Positions 1 to 10,200 of a stretch of 64,000 nucleotides of DNA are shown here, one piece after another. The notes under the pieces were generated by a model. That model had not been told where the DNA came from. It was given only the letters and a program-made list of their open reading frames with translations, and made no database searches. Each line of letters opens with the position of its first letter. Within the stretch, counting starts at the first letter, position 1. The DNA is from Microbacterium arabinogalactanolyticum (GTDB taxonomy: Bacteria > Actinomycetota > Actinomycetes > Actinomycetales > Microbacteriaceae), in the NCBI RefSeq assembly GCF_030268005.1, contig NZ_BRZC01000003.1, positions 365,253 to 429,252 on the forward strand, read 5' to 3'. The position numbers and the translations under genes were made by a program.

Positions 1-346
1 GGATGCCTCCTGAGCGTCGTCGATCGGGGAGTGATGCCCGAGGAATGAGGCATCGTGTGGCATTCTTACGCACCGATTGATCGGATGTCTAGGGTGATCA
101 ACGAACCCGTTTGGCCCCCGTGCCTCGTCTTGGCCCCGCATTCATCCGATGCATGAGGGTCGAATGCCCGCGTCCGCCCCTGGTCAGGAGCGGTTTCGTC
201 GAACCGAGTGTTTGCGCTCTACAGTAAATCCATTCCTGGCAGTTCGTCGACACGTTCTACGCAGTGATAGCCAGAAGTCCAGGGTTGTTTCCGCAAACAT
301 CTTCTGCGATCATCGTGACCGAACGCCGATTCGAAGGAGAACCAGG
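1..346. promoter_or_regulatory. Upstream region of the GH101 gene with two LacI-type half-palindromes
   Basis: No gene is recognisable here. TGTTTGCG begins at 209 and overlaps a possible -10 hexamer TACAGT (220-225). A near-palindrome TGTTTCCGCAAACA lies at 286-299, symmetric about a central CG as in LacI-family operators. The half-site CGCAAACA recurs upstream of the GH35 gene. A ribosome binding site GAAGGAGA (333-340) sits just before the GTG at 347. The first 200 bases hold only a short palindrome CCGATTGATCGG near 87-98 and may include the tail of an upstream transcription unit. Operator assignment is inference from symmetry and sharing. Confidence 0.5.
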
Positions 347-3300
347 GTGAAGAGAACGCAACGACGCTGGGCGGGGGTGGGCCTGACCTGTGCGGTCGTC
401 GCGGCCGGCCTGTCGGCCTTCAGTACGGCCCCCGCGTGGGCGGTGGGCGACGGACAGGTGGTGCTGCGCACCGGCGTGCTCGAGGTGCGAGCCTCCAGCG
501 CCTTCCCGCAGGTTGTCCAGTACATCGATCGAGCCAGCGGCGCCGTCATGCGCGGCAACGACAGTGCACTCACCTCGATCCAGATCAACGGCACTCCGCA
601 GCCGGTCTCGGTGAGCTCCGCCCAGATCGACGGGAGCACGGTCGAATACGTGCTCACCCCGACCGCCCTCGACGGCGTGCGCCTCACGGCGCGCCTGAGC
701 GTGAAGAAGAACGTCGTCACGCTGAAGTTCACCGACATCCAGGACCCCGGCAAGAAGGTCGCGACCCTGCGCATCCCGGGACAGAACCTCGTGACGGTCT
801 CCTCGGCCGACGAGGGATCGGCCGTCGCCGCGGCGAACCTCTCCGTGGACCGCGCCGTCTCGGGCGACACCTTCATCCCGGTGAACGCACAGACCCCGCT
901 GAACGCGTCGCCGGTGTCGTCGAACGCCGTCATCGCGAACACCGCGCGGCTCGCGGCGGCCTTCACCACCAACGCCATGTACGACGAGTCCAGCGGCCCC
1001 GCCAACAAGGACTCCGGCAACTTCTGGCGCCAGGCCGTCAAGGACGGCGACGACGTCGAGGTCGGCATCTCGAGCGGCCAGTGGCTGTATCGCGCCAAGG
1101 GGGCACCCGAACCCGAGGAGCTGCCCTGGGTCAAGGTCGCGATCACCCCCGACGCGAACGCCGACGGCACCGTCGACTGGCAGGACGGCGCGATCGCGCT
1201 GCGCGACCTGCGCGTGGGCCCGTACAAGGGCGAGCAGACCCCCGACAACGTCGTCACGCACATCCCGTTCAACTTCGCCTCGCAGGCCACGCACCCGTTC
1301 CTGCGCACGCTCGACGACGTCAAGCGCATCGCGCTGAACACCGACGGGCTCGGCCAGGTCGCGATGCTGAAGGGCTACACCAGCGAGGGCCACGACTCCG
1401 CCAACACGGACTACGGCGACAACTTCAACGAGCGCGCCGGCGGGCTCGACGAGCTCAACGACGCGCTCGCGGCAGGCAAGAAGTGGAACGCCTCGTTCGG
1501 CGTGCACATCAACGCCACCGAGATCTACCCCGAGGCGAACTCGTTCAGCGACGACATCATGAACCCGAAGTCGCCGGGCTGGAACTGGCTCGACCAGTCC
1601 TATTACATCGATCAGCGCTTCGACACGAACTCGGGTCGGCTCGACAAGCGCATCGGCGAGCTGGCGGATGCCACGAACGACAACCTCGACTTCGTCTACG
1701 TCGACGTCTACTACCAGTACGGATGGCTGGCGAAGAAGATCCAGGAGTCGCTGGTCGACCACGGCTTCCGCGTGGGCTCGGAGTGGGCCGACAAGCTGCC
1801 CGCCAACAACACCTGGTCGCACTGGGCGAACGACGAGAGCTACGGTGGCTCGACGAACAAGGGCATCAACTCGCAGATCCTGCGCTTCGTGAACAACACC
1901 GAGGCCGACGTCTGGAACCCCGATCCGCGACTCGGTACCAGCCACATCGTCGAGTTCGAGGGCTGGACCAACCAGAACGACTTCAACGGGTTCCTGAAGA
2001 ACGTGTGGACCGCGAACGTTCCGGCGAAGTTCCTGCAGCACCACGAGATCACGCGCTGGACCGATGAGGCGATCGATCTCGAGGACGGCGTGCGGGTCAC
2101 CGGCACGGATGCCGCGAGCCGGTCGATCACCGTCGGGGGCGCCGAAGTGCTGCACGGCGGGAACTACCTGCTGCCGTGGGCCTCGAAGGACGGCGGCAAG
2201 GTCGACAAGCTGTACCACTACAACCCCGCGGGCGGCAGCACCACGTGGACGCTGACCAGCCAGTTCGCCGGCAACGCCACCATGCAGTTGTTCTCGCTCG
2301 GCGACGGCGGTCGCACCAAGGTCGCCGATGTTCCGGTCGTGGACGGCAAGGTCACGATCGACGCGAAGGCCGGGCAGCCCTACGTGCTCGTGGCGGGCAA
2401 GAAGGCGGATGCCGGCAGCAGCCTGCCCAAGAAGACCCGCTTCGGTGAGAGCACCCCGGTGGTCGACCCCGGATTCAACGAGACGACGCTGGACGCCTGG
2501 AGCCCGACCGGCGAGGTCACGATCGAGCGCGACGGCCTGGGCCGGCGAGCGGCGAAGATCGGTGCCGGCGAGGCATCCCTCAGCCAGCGTCTGGGCGCCC
2601 TGCCCGCCGGCGAGTACACCGCCAGCGCGTGGGTCGGCATCGACAAGAACAAGACCCGCGACGTGAAGCTCGGAGTGCAGGTGCCAGGCGGCAAGGACGT
2701 CGGGATCGCGATCGACTCCTCCAACGCGCAGAACTACGTGGCGGCCGACGAGTGGCACGGCACCACCATGCAGCGTCTGAAGGTGCCCTTCACCGTGAGT
2801 GCTGACGGAACCCGCCCCACGTTGACGTTCAGCGCCGGCGCGGGCGACGCCGCCGTGCGCATCGACGACGTGCGGATCATCACAGCGGCCGCCCCGAAGC
2901 TCGGCGGCGATGTGATCGCCCGCGAGGACTTCGAGGACGTCGACGCCGGATGGGGGCCGTTCTACAAGGGCGCGGCCGGTGGCAGCACCGACCCGCGCAC
3001 GCACATCGCCAAGCGCAACGACTACACCCAGAAGGGATGGAACGGTCGCCAGATCGACAACATCCTGAACGGCGAGTACTCGCTCATGGCGCACGACGAG
3101 AACTCCGGCATCGTGTACCGCACCTCCGAGTACTCCGTGCCGTTCCAGGCCGGTCACCGCTACCGGGTGTCGTTCGACCACCAGTCGACGAGCGCGGGCG
3201 AGTACGCCTGGGTCACGGGGTACGACGCGGCGAACGGGCCCCGGGTCACGCAGCGCACGTCGATCGGTGCGGTGCACGAGACCACGCGTTTCGAGCAGGT

Positions 3301-4210
3301 CATCGACGCCAGCGCCTGCGGTGACACCTTCGTGGGCCTCGAGCGCATCGGCGGCGGCAGTGCGGACATGATCCTGGACGACTTCCTGGTCGAGGACCTC
3401 GGAGCGTCCGACGCGATCCCCGCCTGCGCGCAGGTGAGCGGAAAGCTCGGTGCGGACGTGATCCAGCAGGGCGAGGCCACGCCGTTCACGACCACGTTCA
3501 TCTCGGACGAGGGCGCCCCGATCTCGGATCTCGCCGTGTCTCTTGAACTGCCTGAGGGGTGGACGGCCGAGGCCGTGACCCCGGCGACGGCGGCGACGCT
3601 GCCCGCCAAGGGCACGCTGACCACGAAGTGGAACCTGTACGCGCCGGCGGAGGCCGACGGCTCGTACGACATCACGGTCAAGGGCGCGTACAGCACCACG
3701 GTCGAGCCGATCGGGCCGCGGACGGCGACGGGCACGGTGACGGTCAAGACGCTGCCGGCTCCGCCGACGAAGACCGTCTACGCCAGCGATCACGACTGGG
3801 TGACCTCCAGCAACGGCTGGGGTCCGGTCGAGCGCGATCTGTCCAACGGCGAGCAGGGCCAGGGCGACGGCACGCCGCTGACGCTCAACGGGGTGGTCTT
3901 CGCGAAGGGGCTCGGTGCGCACGCGCCGAGCAACGTGAAGTACTTCCTCGGCGGCAACTGCACCGCCTTCACCGCGAAGGTCGGCGTCGACGACGTGCAG
4001 ACGTCGCGCGGATCGGTCGTGTTCTCGGTGAAGGTCGACGGCAGGACCGTCGTCACCTCGCCGCTGATGAAGCCGACCAGCGAGACGTTCGACCTCACGG
4101 CCGACGTGACCGGTGGTCAGTTCGTCGAGCTCGTCGTCGGTGACGGCGGCGACGGCAACGGCAACGACCACGCCGACTGGGCGGACGCCGAGTTCACCTG
4201 CGCACCGTGA
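347..4210 (+). CDS. Secreted endo-alpha-N-acetylgalactosaminidase (GH101) with C-terminal NPCBM domain
   Basis: Predicted to release the core-1 disaccharide Gal-beta-1,3-GalNAc from Ser/Thr of mucin-type glycoproteins outside the cell. The GTG at 347 is chosen because GAAGGAGA precedes it and it begins a signal peptide (KRTQRRW, hydrophobic stretch, AWA cut). Upstream in-frame codons look non-coding. The 1287-residue product has an N-terminal beta-rich domain, then the GH101 catalytic barrel. The motif VYVDVYYQYG carries the likely nucleophile Asp (about residue 453), and RVGSEWAD carries the likely acid/base Glu (about 479). Carbohydrate-binding-like beta domains follow, and the last ~130 residues (VYASDHDW...GLGAHAPS) form an NPCBM domain. 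No LPXTG anchor is seen. It is followed by a strong terminator and lies beside a LacI gene and GH35/GH29 genes. Family assignment is strong; the exact substrate is inferred. Confidence 0.9.
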   Translation: MKRTQRRWAGVGLTCAVVAAGLSAFSTAPAWAVGDGQVVLRTGVLEVRASSAFPQVVQYIDRASGAVMRGNDSALTSIQINGTPQPVSVSSAQIDGSTVEYVLTPTALDGVRLTARLSVKKNVVTLKFTDIQDPGKKVATLRIPGQNLVTVSSADEGSAVAAANLSVDRAVSGDTFIPVNAQTPLNASPVSSNAVIANTARLAAAFTTNAMYDESSGPANKDSGNFWRQAVKDGDDVEVGISSGQWLYRAKGAPEPEELPWVKVAITPDANADGTVDWQDGAIALRDLRVGPYKGEQTPDNVVTHIPFNFASQATHPFLRTLDDVKRIALNTDGLGQVAMLKGYTSEGHDSANTDYGDNFNERAGGLDELNDALAAGKKWNASFGVHINATEIYPEANSFSDDIMNPKSPGWNWLDQSYYIDQRFDTNSGRLDKRIGELADATNDNLDFVYVDVYYQYGWLAKKIQESLVDHGFRVGSEWADKLPANNTWSHWANDESYGGSTNKGINSQILRFVNNTEADVWNPDPRLGTSHIVEFEGWTNQNDFNGFLKNVWTANVPAKFLQHHEITRWTDEAIDLEDGVRVTGTDAASRSITVGGAEVLHGGNYLLPWASKDGGKVDKLYHYNPAGGSTTWTLTSQFAGNATMQLFSLGDGGRTKVADVPVVDGKVTIDAKAGQPYVLVAGKKADAGSSLPKKTRFGESTPVVDPGFNETTLDAWSPTGEVTIERDGLGRRAAKIGAGEASLSQRLGALPAGEYTASAWVGIDKNKTRDVKLGVQVPGGKDVGIAIDSSNAQNYVAADEWHGTTMQRLKVPFTVSADGTRPTLTFSAGAGDAAVRIDDVRIITAAAPKLGGDVIAREDFEDVDAGWGPFYKGAAGGSTDPRTHIAKRNDYTQKGWNGRQIDNILNGEYSLMAHDENSGIVYRTSEYSVPFQAGHRYRVSFDHQSTSAGEYAWVTGYDAANGPRVTQRTSIGAVHETTRFEQVIDASACGDTFVGLERIGGGSADMILDDFLVEDLGASDAIPACAQVSGKLGADVIQQGEATPFTTTFISDEGAPISDLAVSLELPEGWTAEAVTPATAATLPAKGTLTTKWNLYAPAEADGSYDITVKGAYSTTVEPIGPRTATGTVTVKTLPAPPTKTVYASDHDWVTSSNGWGPVERDLSNGEQGQGDGTPLTLNGVVFAKGLGAHAPSNVKYFLGGNCTAFTAKVGVDDVQTSRGSVVFSVKVDGRTVVTSPLMKPTSETFDLTADVTGGQFVELVVGDGGDGNGNDHADWADAEFTCAP

Positions 4211-4240
4211 CGGTGACCCGACGCGGCAGGTGAGTCGTGG

Positions 4241-4272
4241 GGAGCGGATGCTGCGGATGCAGCATCCGCTCC
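4241..4272. terminator. Bidirectional terminator between GH101 and lacI
   Basis: A perfect 14-bp stem GGAGCGGATGCTGC / GCAGCATCCGCTCC with a GGAT loop lies between the convergent 3' ends of the GH101 gene and the LacI gene. A short CTT run follows. It can serve both strands. Confidence 0.75.
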
Positions 4273-4278
4273 TTCACG

Positions 4279-5304
4279 TCATGCGCGCGGCGCGGCGGTG
4301 GACGAGCGGATGATGAGCTCCGGATGCAGGTCGGGAACGTCATCGAGGTCGCGGCCCTCGATGTGCGCGATGAGGCGCGACGCGGCGGCGCGGCCCATGC
4401 CCTCGAAGGGCTGCCGCACGGTCGTCAGCGCAGGCGAGGCGAAGGCCGCCAGTGCGATGTCGTCGACGCTGACCACCGAGACGTCCTCCGGGACGCGCCG
4501 GCCGGCCTCGTGCAGCGCGCGGATCAGGCCGAACGCCATCTCGTCGCTGGAGACGAACACGGCGGTGGCATCCGGGATCGCGGCGATCGTGCGCCCGGCG
4601 CGATAGCCGGACTCGGGCGTCCAGTCGCCGGGGATCACCGGCGGCGGCGTGATGCCGCGCTCGATGAGCACCTGCTCCCAGGTCTCGCGGCGCTGGCGGG
4701 ACTCGAGCCAGTAGTCGTCGGCGGGCACGTGCCACACGGTGGAGTGCCCGAGGTCGAGCAGATGCTCGACGGCCAGCCGTGCGATCGCATGCTGGTCGAC
4801 GATGAGAGGGGCGTCCATGTCGAGGGAGGCGCGCTCGGTGCGCGTCGAGGGGGTGCGGTCGGTGCGCATGCGCATCGCCGGGGAGTTCAGCTCGACCGGC
4901 AGGCCGAGCACGATGCCCTCGGCGCCCTGCCGCTCCAGCCGGTCGAAGGCCTGCACGAACGCGTCGGTGGAGGCGTGGTCGGGGACGGCGGCCATCGTGA
5001 CCGTGTAGCCGTTCGCGGCGGCCGCCTGCTCCACGCCGGCGCCGAGCGCGGCGGAGGAGTACCGGTCCGTCGAGACGAGGATCATGCCGAGGATGCGGGT
5101 GCGGCCCGAGGCCAGCGACGCCGCGGCGGCGTGGATGCGGTAGCCGAGGGTCTCCACCGCCGCGTGCACGCGCCGGGCCGTCTCGGGACGCACGTTCTGC
5201 TGCCCGGAGAGCACGCGCGAGACGGTCTGCGCGCTGACCCCGGCGGCACGTGCGACGTCGAGCTGGTTGGGGGCCCGATCGGGGCTCGGGCGACGTGGTG
5301 ACAT
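4279..5304 (-). CDS. LacI-family transcriptional regulator of the glycan locus
   Basis: A 341-residue LacI/GalR repressor. The N-terminal helix-turn-helix reads QLDVARAAGVSAQTVSRVLSG with the usual hinge helix (LASGRTRILGMIL), followed by a periplasmic-binding-like effector domain (VFVSSDEMAFGLIRALHEAG). I chose the ATG at 5304 (MSPRRPSP); an ATG 9 codons upstream is possible. It is divergent from the GH35 gene and convergent with GH101. CG-centred sites with CGCAAACA halves occur upstream of both (286-299 and 5367-5380). The inducer is probably galactose, GalNAc or core-1 sugar, which is inference. Confidence 0.88.
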   Translation of the reverse strand: MSPRRPSPDRAPNQLDVARAAGVSAQTVSRVLSGQQNVRPETARRVHAAVETLGYRIHAAAASLASGRTRILGMILVSTDRYSSAALGAGVEQAAAANGYTVTMAAVPDHASTDAFVQAFDRLERQGAEGIVLGLPVELNSPAMRMRTDRTPSTRTERASLDMDAPLIVDQHAIARLAVEHLLDLGHSTVWHVPADDYWLESRQRRETWEQVLIERGITPPPVIPGDWTPESGYRAGRTIAAIPDATAVFVSSDEMAFGLIRALHEAGRRVPEDVSVVSVDDIALAAFASPALTTVRQPFEGMGRAAASRLIAHIEGRDLDDVPDLHPELIIRSSTAAPRA

Positions 5305-5341
5305 GGAACGATGGTAGCGGCACAACCGCATGATCCCGCGG

Positions 5342-5380
5342 TTGTTCCCGGGTCTGGATGAGATAGTGTGAACGCAAACA
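5342..5380 (+). promoter_or_regulatory. Promoter and LacI-type operator upstream of GH35
   Basis: TTGTTC (5342-5347), a 16-base spacer and TAGTGT (5364-5369) form a plausible sigma-70-type promoter. TGTGAACGCAAACA (5367-5380) overlaps its -10. Its right half CGCAAACA equals the right half of the site at 286-299. The ribosome binding site AGGAGA follows at 5391-5396. Confidence 0.45.
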
Positions 5381-5399
5381 TCCGCATCTCAGGAGACGT

Positions 5400-7148
5400 A
5401 TGACCAGCTTCGCCGCCCCCTCGCTCACCTGGCGCGATGGCCGCCTCTTCCGCGACGGCGAACCGCACCGCATCCTCTCCGGCGCGGTGCACTACTTCCG
5501 CATCCACCCCGATCAGTGGGAGGACCGGCTGCGCCGCCTCGCGGCGATGGGTGCGAACACCGTCGACACGTACATCGCGTGGAACTTCCATGAGCGCGCC
5601 GAGGGCGAGTTCGACTTCACCGGCTGGCGCGACGTCGCGCGCTTCATCCGCATCGCCGGCGAGGTCGGCCTGGACGTCTACGTCCGCCCCAGCCCGTACA
5701 TCTGCGCGGAGTGGTCCAATGGCGGCATCCCGTTCTGGCTGTCCGGCAGTGCGCGCGCGCTGCGCTCGTCGGATGCCGGCTTCCTCGCCGCCGTGGATGC
5801 GTGGTTCGACGCGCTCATCCCGCAGCTGGAACCGCTGCAGGCCGTGCACGGCGGGCCGATCCGCCTGATCCAGGTGGAGAACGAGTACGGCTCCTACGGC
5901 AGCGACCAGGCCTACCTCGCTCACCAGCGCGATGCGCTCGTCTCACGCGGGATGGTCGAGATGCTCACCACCGCCGACGGCACCACCGCCGACATGGTGC
6001 GCAACGGAAGCATCCCGGGCGCGATGGGCACGTTCACGTTCGGCACCGGGGTCGCCCTCGCGCAGGAACTGCGCCGTGACGATCATCACCTGATGTGCAG
6101 CGAGCTGTGGGGCGGCTGGTTCGACCACTGGGGCGAGCAGCACCACGTGCGATCGGCCGAGAGCATGATCGGCACGGTGCAGGAGCTGCTCGATGCCGGC
6201 GGGTCGGTGAGCATCTACATGGCGCACGGCGGCACGAACTTCGGGCTGTGGGCGGGAGCAAACCACGACGGCGTCATCCAGCCCACCATCACGTCGTACG
6301 ACTCGGATGCCCCGATCGGCGAGGACGGCTCGCTGAACGACAAGTTCCACGCGCTGCGCGCGGCGTTCGCCCCGTTCCATGCGGGCGAGCTCCCGGAGGT
6401 CCCGGATGCTCCGGAGCACCAGCCCGCCGCATCCGCCCCGCTCGTGCCGATCGCCTCGCTGCTCGACGTCGTGCGCGCGCAGCCGGTCGTCGCCACCGCG
6501 CCCCAGCCGCTCCCGTACGAGGAGCTGGGTGCGGAGGACGGCCTGGTCGCCTACGAGTCGGATGTCGTGTTCGAGGCCGACACGGTGCTCACGCTGCGCG
6601 AGCTGCGCGATCGCGCCACCGTTTTCCTCGACGACGTGCGTCTCGGCACGGTCGAGCACGACGGCGAGCAGAGCCTGGCGCTGCCCTCGGGCGGTGGCGC
6701 CGGGCGGCTCACGATCGTCGTCGAGAGCCTCGGGCGCATCAACTACGGGCCGCTCACCGGTGAGCGCAAGGGCATCCTCGGCGGGGTGCTGATCGGCCGC
6801 CGGTTCCAGCACGGCTGGGAGCACCGGATGCTGCCGCGCGACGCGGTGCCCGCGGCGGGGCTCGCCGCCGGAGCGGACGGCCTGGCCACGGCATCCGTCA
6901 CCGTCTCGCGCCCGCTCGACGCGTGGATCGCGCTGCCCGGCTCCGCGAAGGGCATGGTGTGGCTGAACGGCTTCCTGCTCGGACGGTACTGGGAGCGCGG
7001 CCCGCAGGTCACGCTGTACGCCCCCGGGCCGCTGTGGCGCGAGGGCGAGAACGAGATCGTCGTGCTCGACACCGACCGCCTCGGCGTCACCGTCGAGATC
7101 CGCGAGAGCGCCGACTACGGCCCGCGCGAAGAGTTCGTCGGGTCGTGA
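5400..7148 (+). CDS. Beta-galactosidase, GH35
   Basis: A 582-residue glycoside hydrolase of family 35, without signal peptide, so probably cytoplasmic. The N-terminal TIM barrel opens with the family signature LSGAVHYFRIHPDQWEDRL and WNFHERAEGEFDF. The acid/base Glu is in QVENEYGSYG (E162) and the nucleophile Glu in CSELWGGWFDHWG (E235). The C-terminal half has the beta-sandwich and jelly-roll domains seen in small bacterial GH35 enzymes, ending LGVTVEIRE. It has a good ribosome binding site AGGAGA. It would hydrolyse the galactose-beta-1,3 linkage of the disaccharide released by the neighbouring GH101. The family is certain from motifs; the linkage preference is inferred. Confidence 0.92.
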   Translation: MTSFAAPSLTWRDGRLFRDGEPHRILSGAVHYFRIHPDQWEDRLRRLAAMGANTVDTYIAWNFHERAEGEFDFTGWRDVARFIRIAGEVGLDVYVRPSPYICAEWSNGGIPFWLSGSARALRSSDAGFLAAVDAWFDALIPQLEPLQAVHGGPIRLIQVENEYGSYGSDQAYLAHQRDALVSRGMVEMLTTADGTTADMVRNGSIPGAMGTFTFGTGVALAQELRRDDHHLMCSELWGGWFDHWGEQHHVRSAESMIGTVQELLDAGGSVSIYMAHGGTNFGLWAGANHDGVIQPTITSYDSDAPIGEDGSLNDKFHALRAAFAPFHAGELPEVPDAPEHQPAASAPLVPIASLLDVVRAQPVVATAPQPLPYEELGAEDGLVAYESDVVFEADTVLTLRELRDRATVFLDDVRLGTVEHDGEQSLALPSGGGAGRLTIVVESLGRINYGPLTGERKGILGGVLIGRRFQHGWEHRMLPRDAVPAAGLAAGADGLATASVTVSRPLDAWIALPGSAKGMVWLNGFLLGRYWERGPQVTLYAPGPLWREGENEIVVLDTDRLGVTVEIRESADYGPREEFVGS

Positions 7149-7223
7149 TCCGGCCGCACTGACCGGATACATCGGGTCAGTGTTCGGTTCGGTGCACTTC
7201 CTGTGCCGAAATACGAGATTCCA

Positions 7224-7251
7224 TTGTTGATACATCCGATCTCTGTTACGT
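7224..7251 (+). promoter_or_regulatory. Possible promoter of the GH29 gene
   Basis: TTGTTG (7224-7229), 16 bases, then TTACGT (7246-7251) lie about 40 bases before the start codon. The match to consensus is moderate. No clear CGCAAACA site is visible in this gap. Confidence 0.3.
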
Positions 7252-7292
7252 TCGCGGTGATCCCCATCCCCTAACGCAATGGAGCAGAAGGA

Positions 7293-10200
7293 ATGCGTGT
7301 CCCCCTCACACACCAGCACGGGCGATCACCGGTCCGTCGTACTCTGCGCGGCGCGCTCGCCGCGCTCAGCGCCGCCGTCGTGGTCGGTGCGCTCGTGACC
7401 CCTCTCACCGCCTCGGCAGCTGAGACCGACGATCTCGACATCGCCTTCGGCGGCTCCCTGGTCGGCACGACCGCGTACACGACCGTCGAGGGCGAGACCA
7501 TGCGCGGAGTCGTCCGGCGCATGAACGGCGCCGAGGAGCAGATCCCCGGCGGCGGCGTCACCCTCGGCGGCGGCACGCAGGGCATCCGCTTCGACGCCTC
7601 CGCCTTCACGCTCGCCGACCCCGGCGCGACCAGCGGCTTCGTCGCCGAGCTCTCCGTCACGCCGGCGGCGTCGCAGAGCGACATGGCCACGCTCTTCGCC
7701 GCGGGCGGCAACCTGTTCGTCCGCATCCAGCAGGGCGAGCTCGTGTACGGCTTCGACTCGCAGGCCGGTGGAAGCTGGAAGCAGAACCGCCGCACCGCCC
7801 CGGCACCCGCCGGCGGGGTCGAGCACGACCTGTCGGTGCAGTACATCCGGGTGGGGGCCGGAGCCGAGATGCACGTCTCGATCGACGGCACCGCCCTCGC
7901 CACGGTCACCGCCGATGCCCCCGCGGGCATCGACGCATCGGCCGCGTCGTCCTTCGGATTCGGCAACGACGTGCACCCCGCAGCGGCAGGCCGCGGCTAC
8001 GTCGGAGACCTGCACCGCGTGCGCGTCGCGTCGGGTCTCAGCGCCTACGATCCCGCGCAGAACACCTACCAGCCCGCACCCGTCACGAAGACCCTGATGA
8101 ACGCCGGGTTCTCGGGTGCCGTCGACGGCACCGCATACGTGCCCGCCGCGGGTGAGATCGTCGACGGCGCGCTCGCGGCGCGAGGTGGCGCGACCGTGTC
8201 GTCCGGGCGCCTCGTGCTCTCCGGTGCCGCACAGGCGGCCGACTTCACGGCATCCGCGGATCCGTTCGCGGGAACCACCCTGGACGCCGGGTTCGTGACC
8301 GAACTCGAGTTCACGACCGACGTCGCGCAGAAGGACCTCGCCACCCTCGTGGCCGTCGGCGGCAACTTCTCGGCACGCTACCGTGCGGGTGGACTGCAGT
8401 ACGGCTTCAGTTCGAAGGCCTCGGGCAGCTGGGTCGACCACATGAGCACCGTCGCCCTTCCGGCGAACGGGAAGGCGCACGTGCTCTCGCTGGCGTATCA
8501 GCCTCTCGACGGCGGCGGCGCCGAGGTGATCGCGTGGCTCGACGGTGAGGAGCTCCCGAGGGTGAGCGCCACCGAGCGCTCAACCCGCAACACGGGCGTC
8601 ACCAGCACGGCATCCCTCGGGAACGAGGTGCCGGCGATCGGCGGCCGTGCGTTCATCGGTTCCTTCGACAGGGCCCGGTTCGCCCTGCTCACTGAGCCGT
8701 TCAGCGCGCAGGCGTTCGAGTATCAGTCCCTCAAGCCGGTCGTGCCGTGCGCCGACATGACGGGCGTCGAGCCGGGCAACTACGTGCCGATCTCGGCCGA
8801 CGACTGCCCCGCCAACGTGATCGCCAAGTCCACACTGGTGCGGCCGACCCCGCAGCAGCTGCGCTGGCAGGAGCTCGGGCTGACGGCGTTCCTGCACTTC
8901 GGCATCAACACGTTCTACGACCAGGAGTGGGGCCACGGCACCGAGGACCCGGCCCGCTTCGACCCGACCGGAGAGGTCGACGTCGACGGCTGGATGAAGA
9001 CGCTGCGCGACTCCGGTCACCGCATGGCGATCCTCACGCTCAAGCACCACGACGGCTTCGTGCTGTACCCCTCGCGCTACACCGACTACGACATCGCGGC
9101 GACGCCGTGGAAGGACGGCAAGGGCGACCTGGTGCGCGAGTTCACCGACGCCGCGCGCAAGTACGGGATGAAGGTGGGGCTCTACATGTCGCCCGCCGAC
9201 TCGCACGAGGAGCTCACCGGCCGCTTCGGCAACGGCAGCCCGAAGTCGCCGCGCACGATCCCCACCCTCGTGCAGGGCGATGACCGCGCGGGACAGGATC
9301 TGCCCGGCTTCACCTACGACGCGACCGACTACGGGGCGTACTTCCTCAACTCGCTGTACGAGATCCTCACCCAGTACGGGCAGATCGACGAGGTGTGGTT
9401 CGACGGCTCCAACGGCAACACCGAGAAGCAGGAGATCTTCGACTACCCGGCCTTCTACGATCTGATCGGCAAGCTGCAGCCGAACGCCGTCGTCGCGGTC
9501 GGCGGCCGGGACGTGCGCTGGGTCGGCAACGAGTCCGGCACCGCCCGCCAGAACGAGTGGGCGCCGATGGCGGTGGACGTGCCGCAGGACGGCGGCAAGA
9601 TCGGCGTCGTCGCCGGAGGCTCGTTCGAGCAGGTCGGTTCGGCCGACACGCTCGTCTCCGGCGCCAGGGCGGGCGCGGATGCTCTGCACTGGTGGCCCAC
9701 CGAGTCGGACATGAAGCTCACGCAGGGCTGGTTCGCACACCCGACCGACACGCCCAAGAGCGGCCCGACGCTGCTGAACCACTACCTGAACACGGTGGGC
9801 CGCAACTCGGTGATGCTGCTGAACAACCCGCCCACCACGAACGGGTCGTTCGCGCCGGCATCCGTCGACGCCCTCGCCTCGTTCGCGGCCGAGCGTCGCA
9901 AGGCCTTCGGGGTCGACCTCGCCCTCGGCGTGCCGGTGGAGGCCCCCGACGGGACGTCCGCCGCGCTCACCGACGGCGATCGCCGCTCGGCCTGGAAGGG
10001 CGACGGCGCACCCGCGACCTTCACGATCGATCTCGGTGCCGCCCAGACGATCACCCGAGTCACCCTGTCGGAGGGCGTCGACGTCGCCGGCCAGTCCGTC
10101 GACGGGTTCCACATCGAGGCGGAGGTCGACGGCGCCTGGACGAAGGTCGGGTCCGCGGGCACCATCGGTGTCAGCCGGATCGTGACCCTGGACGCGCCGA

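Noticed and set aside
257..4171. Very long open frame opposite the GH101 gene
   Set aside because: High-GC codon bias leaves few stops on the opposite strand. The translation is Arg/Val/Asp-rich low complexity with no domains, and the plus-strand gene has clear catalytic motifs.
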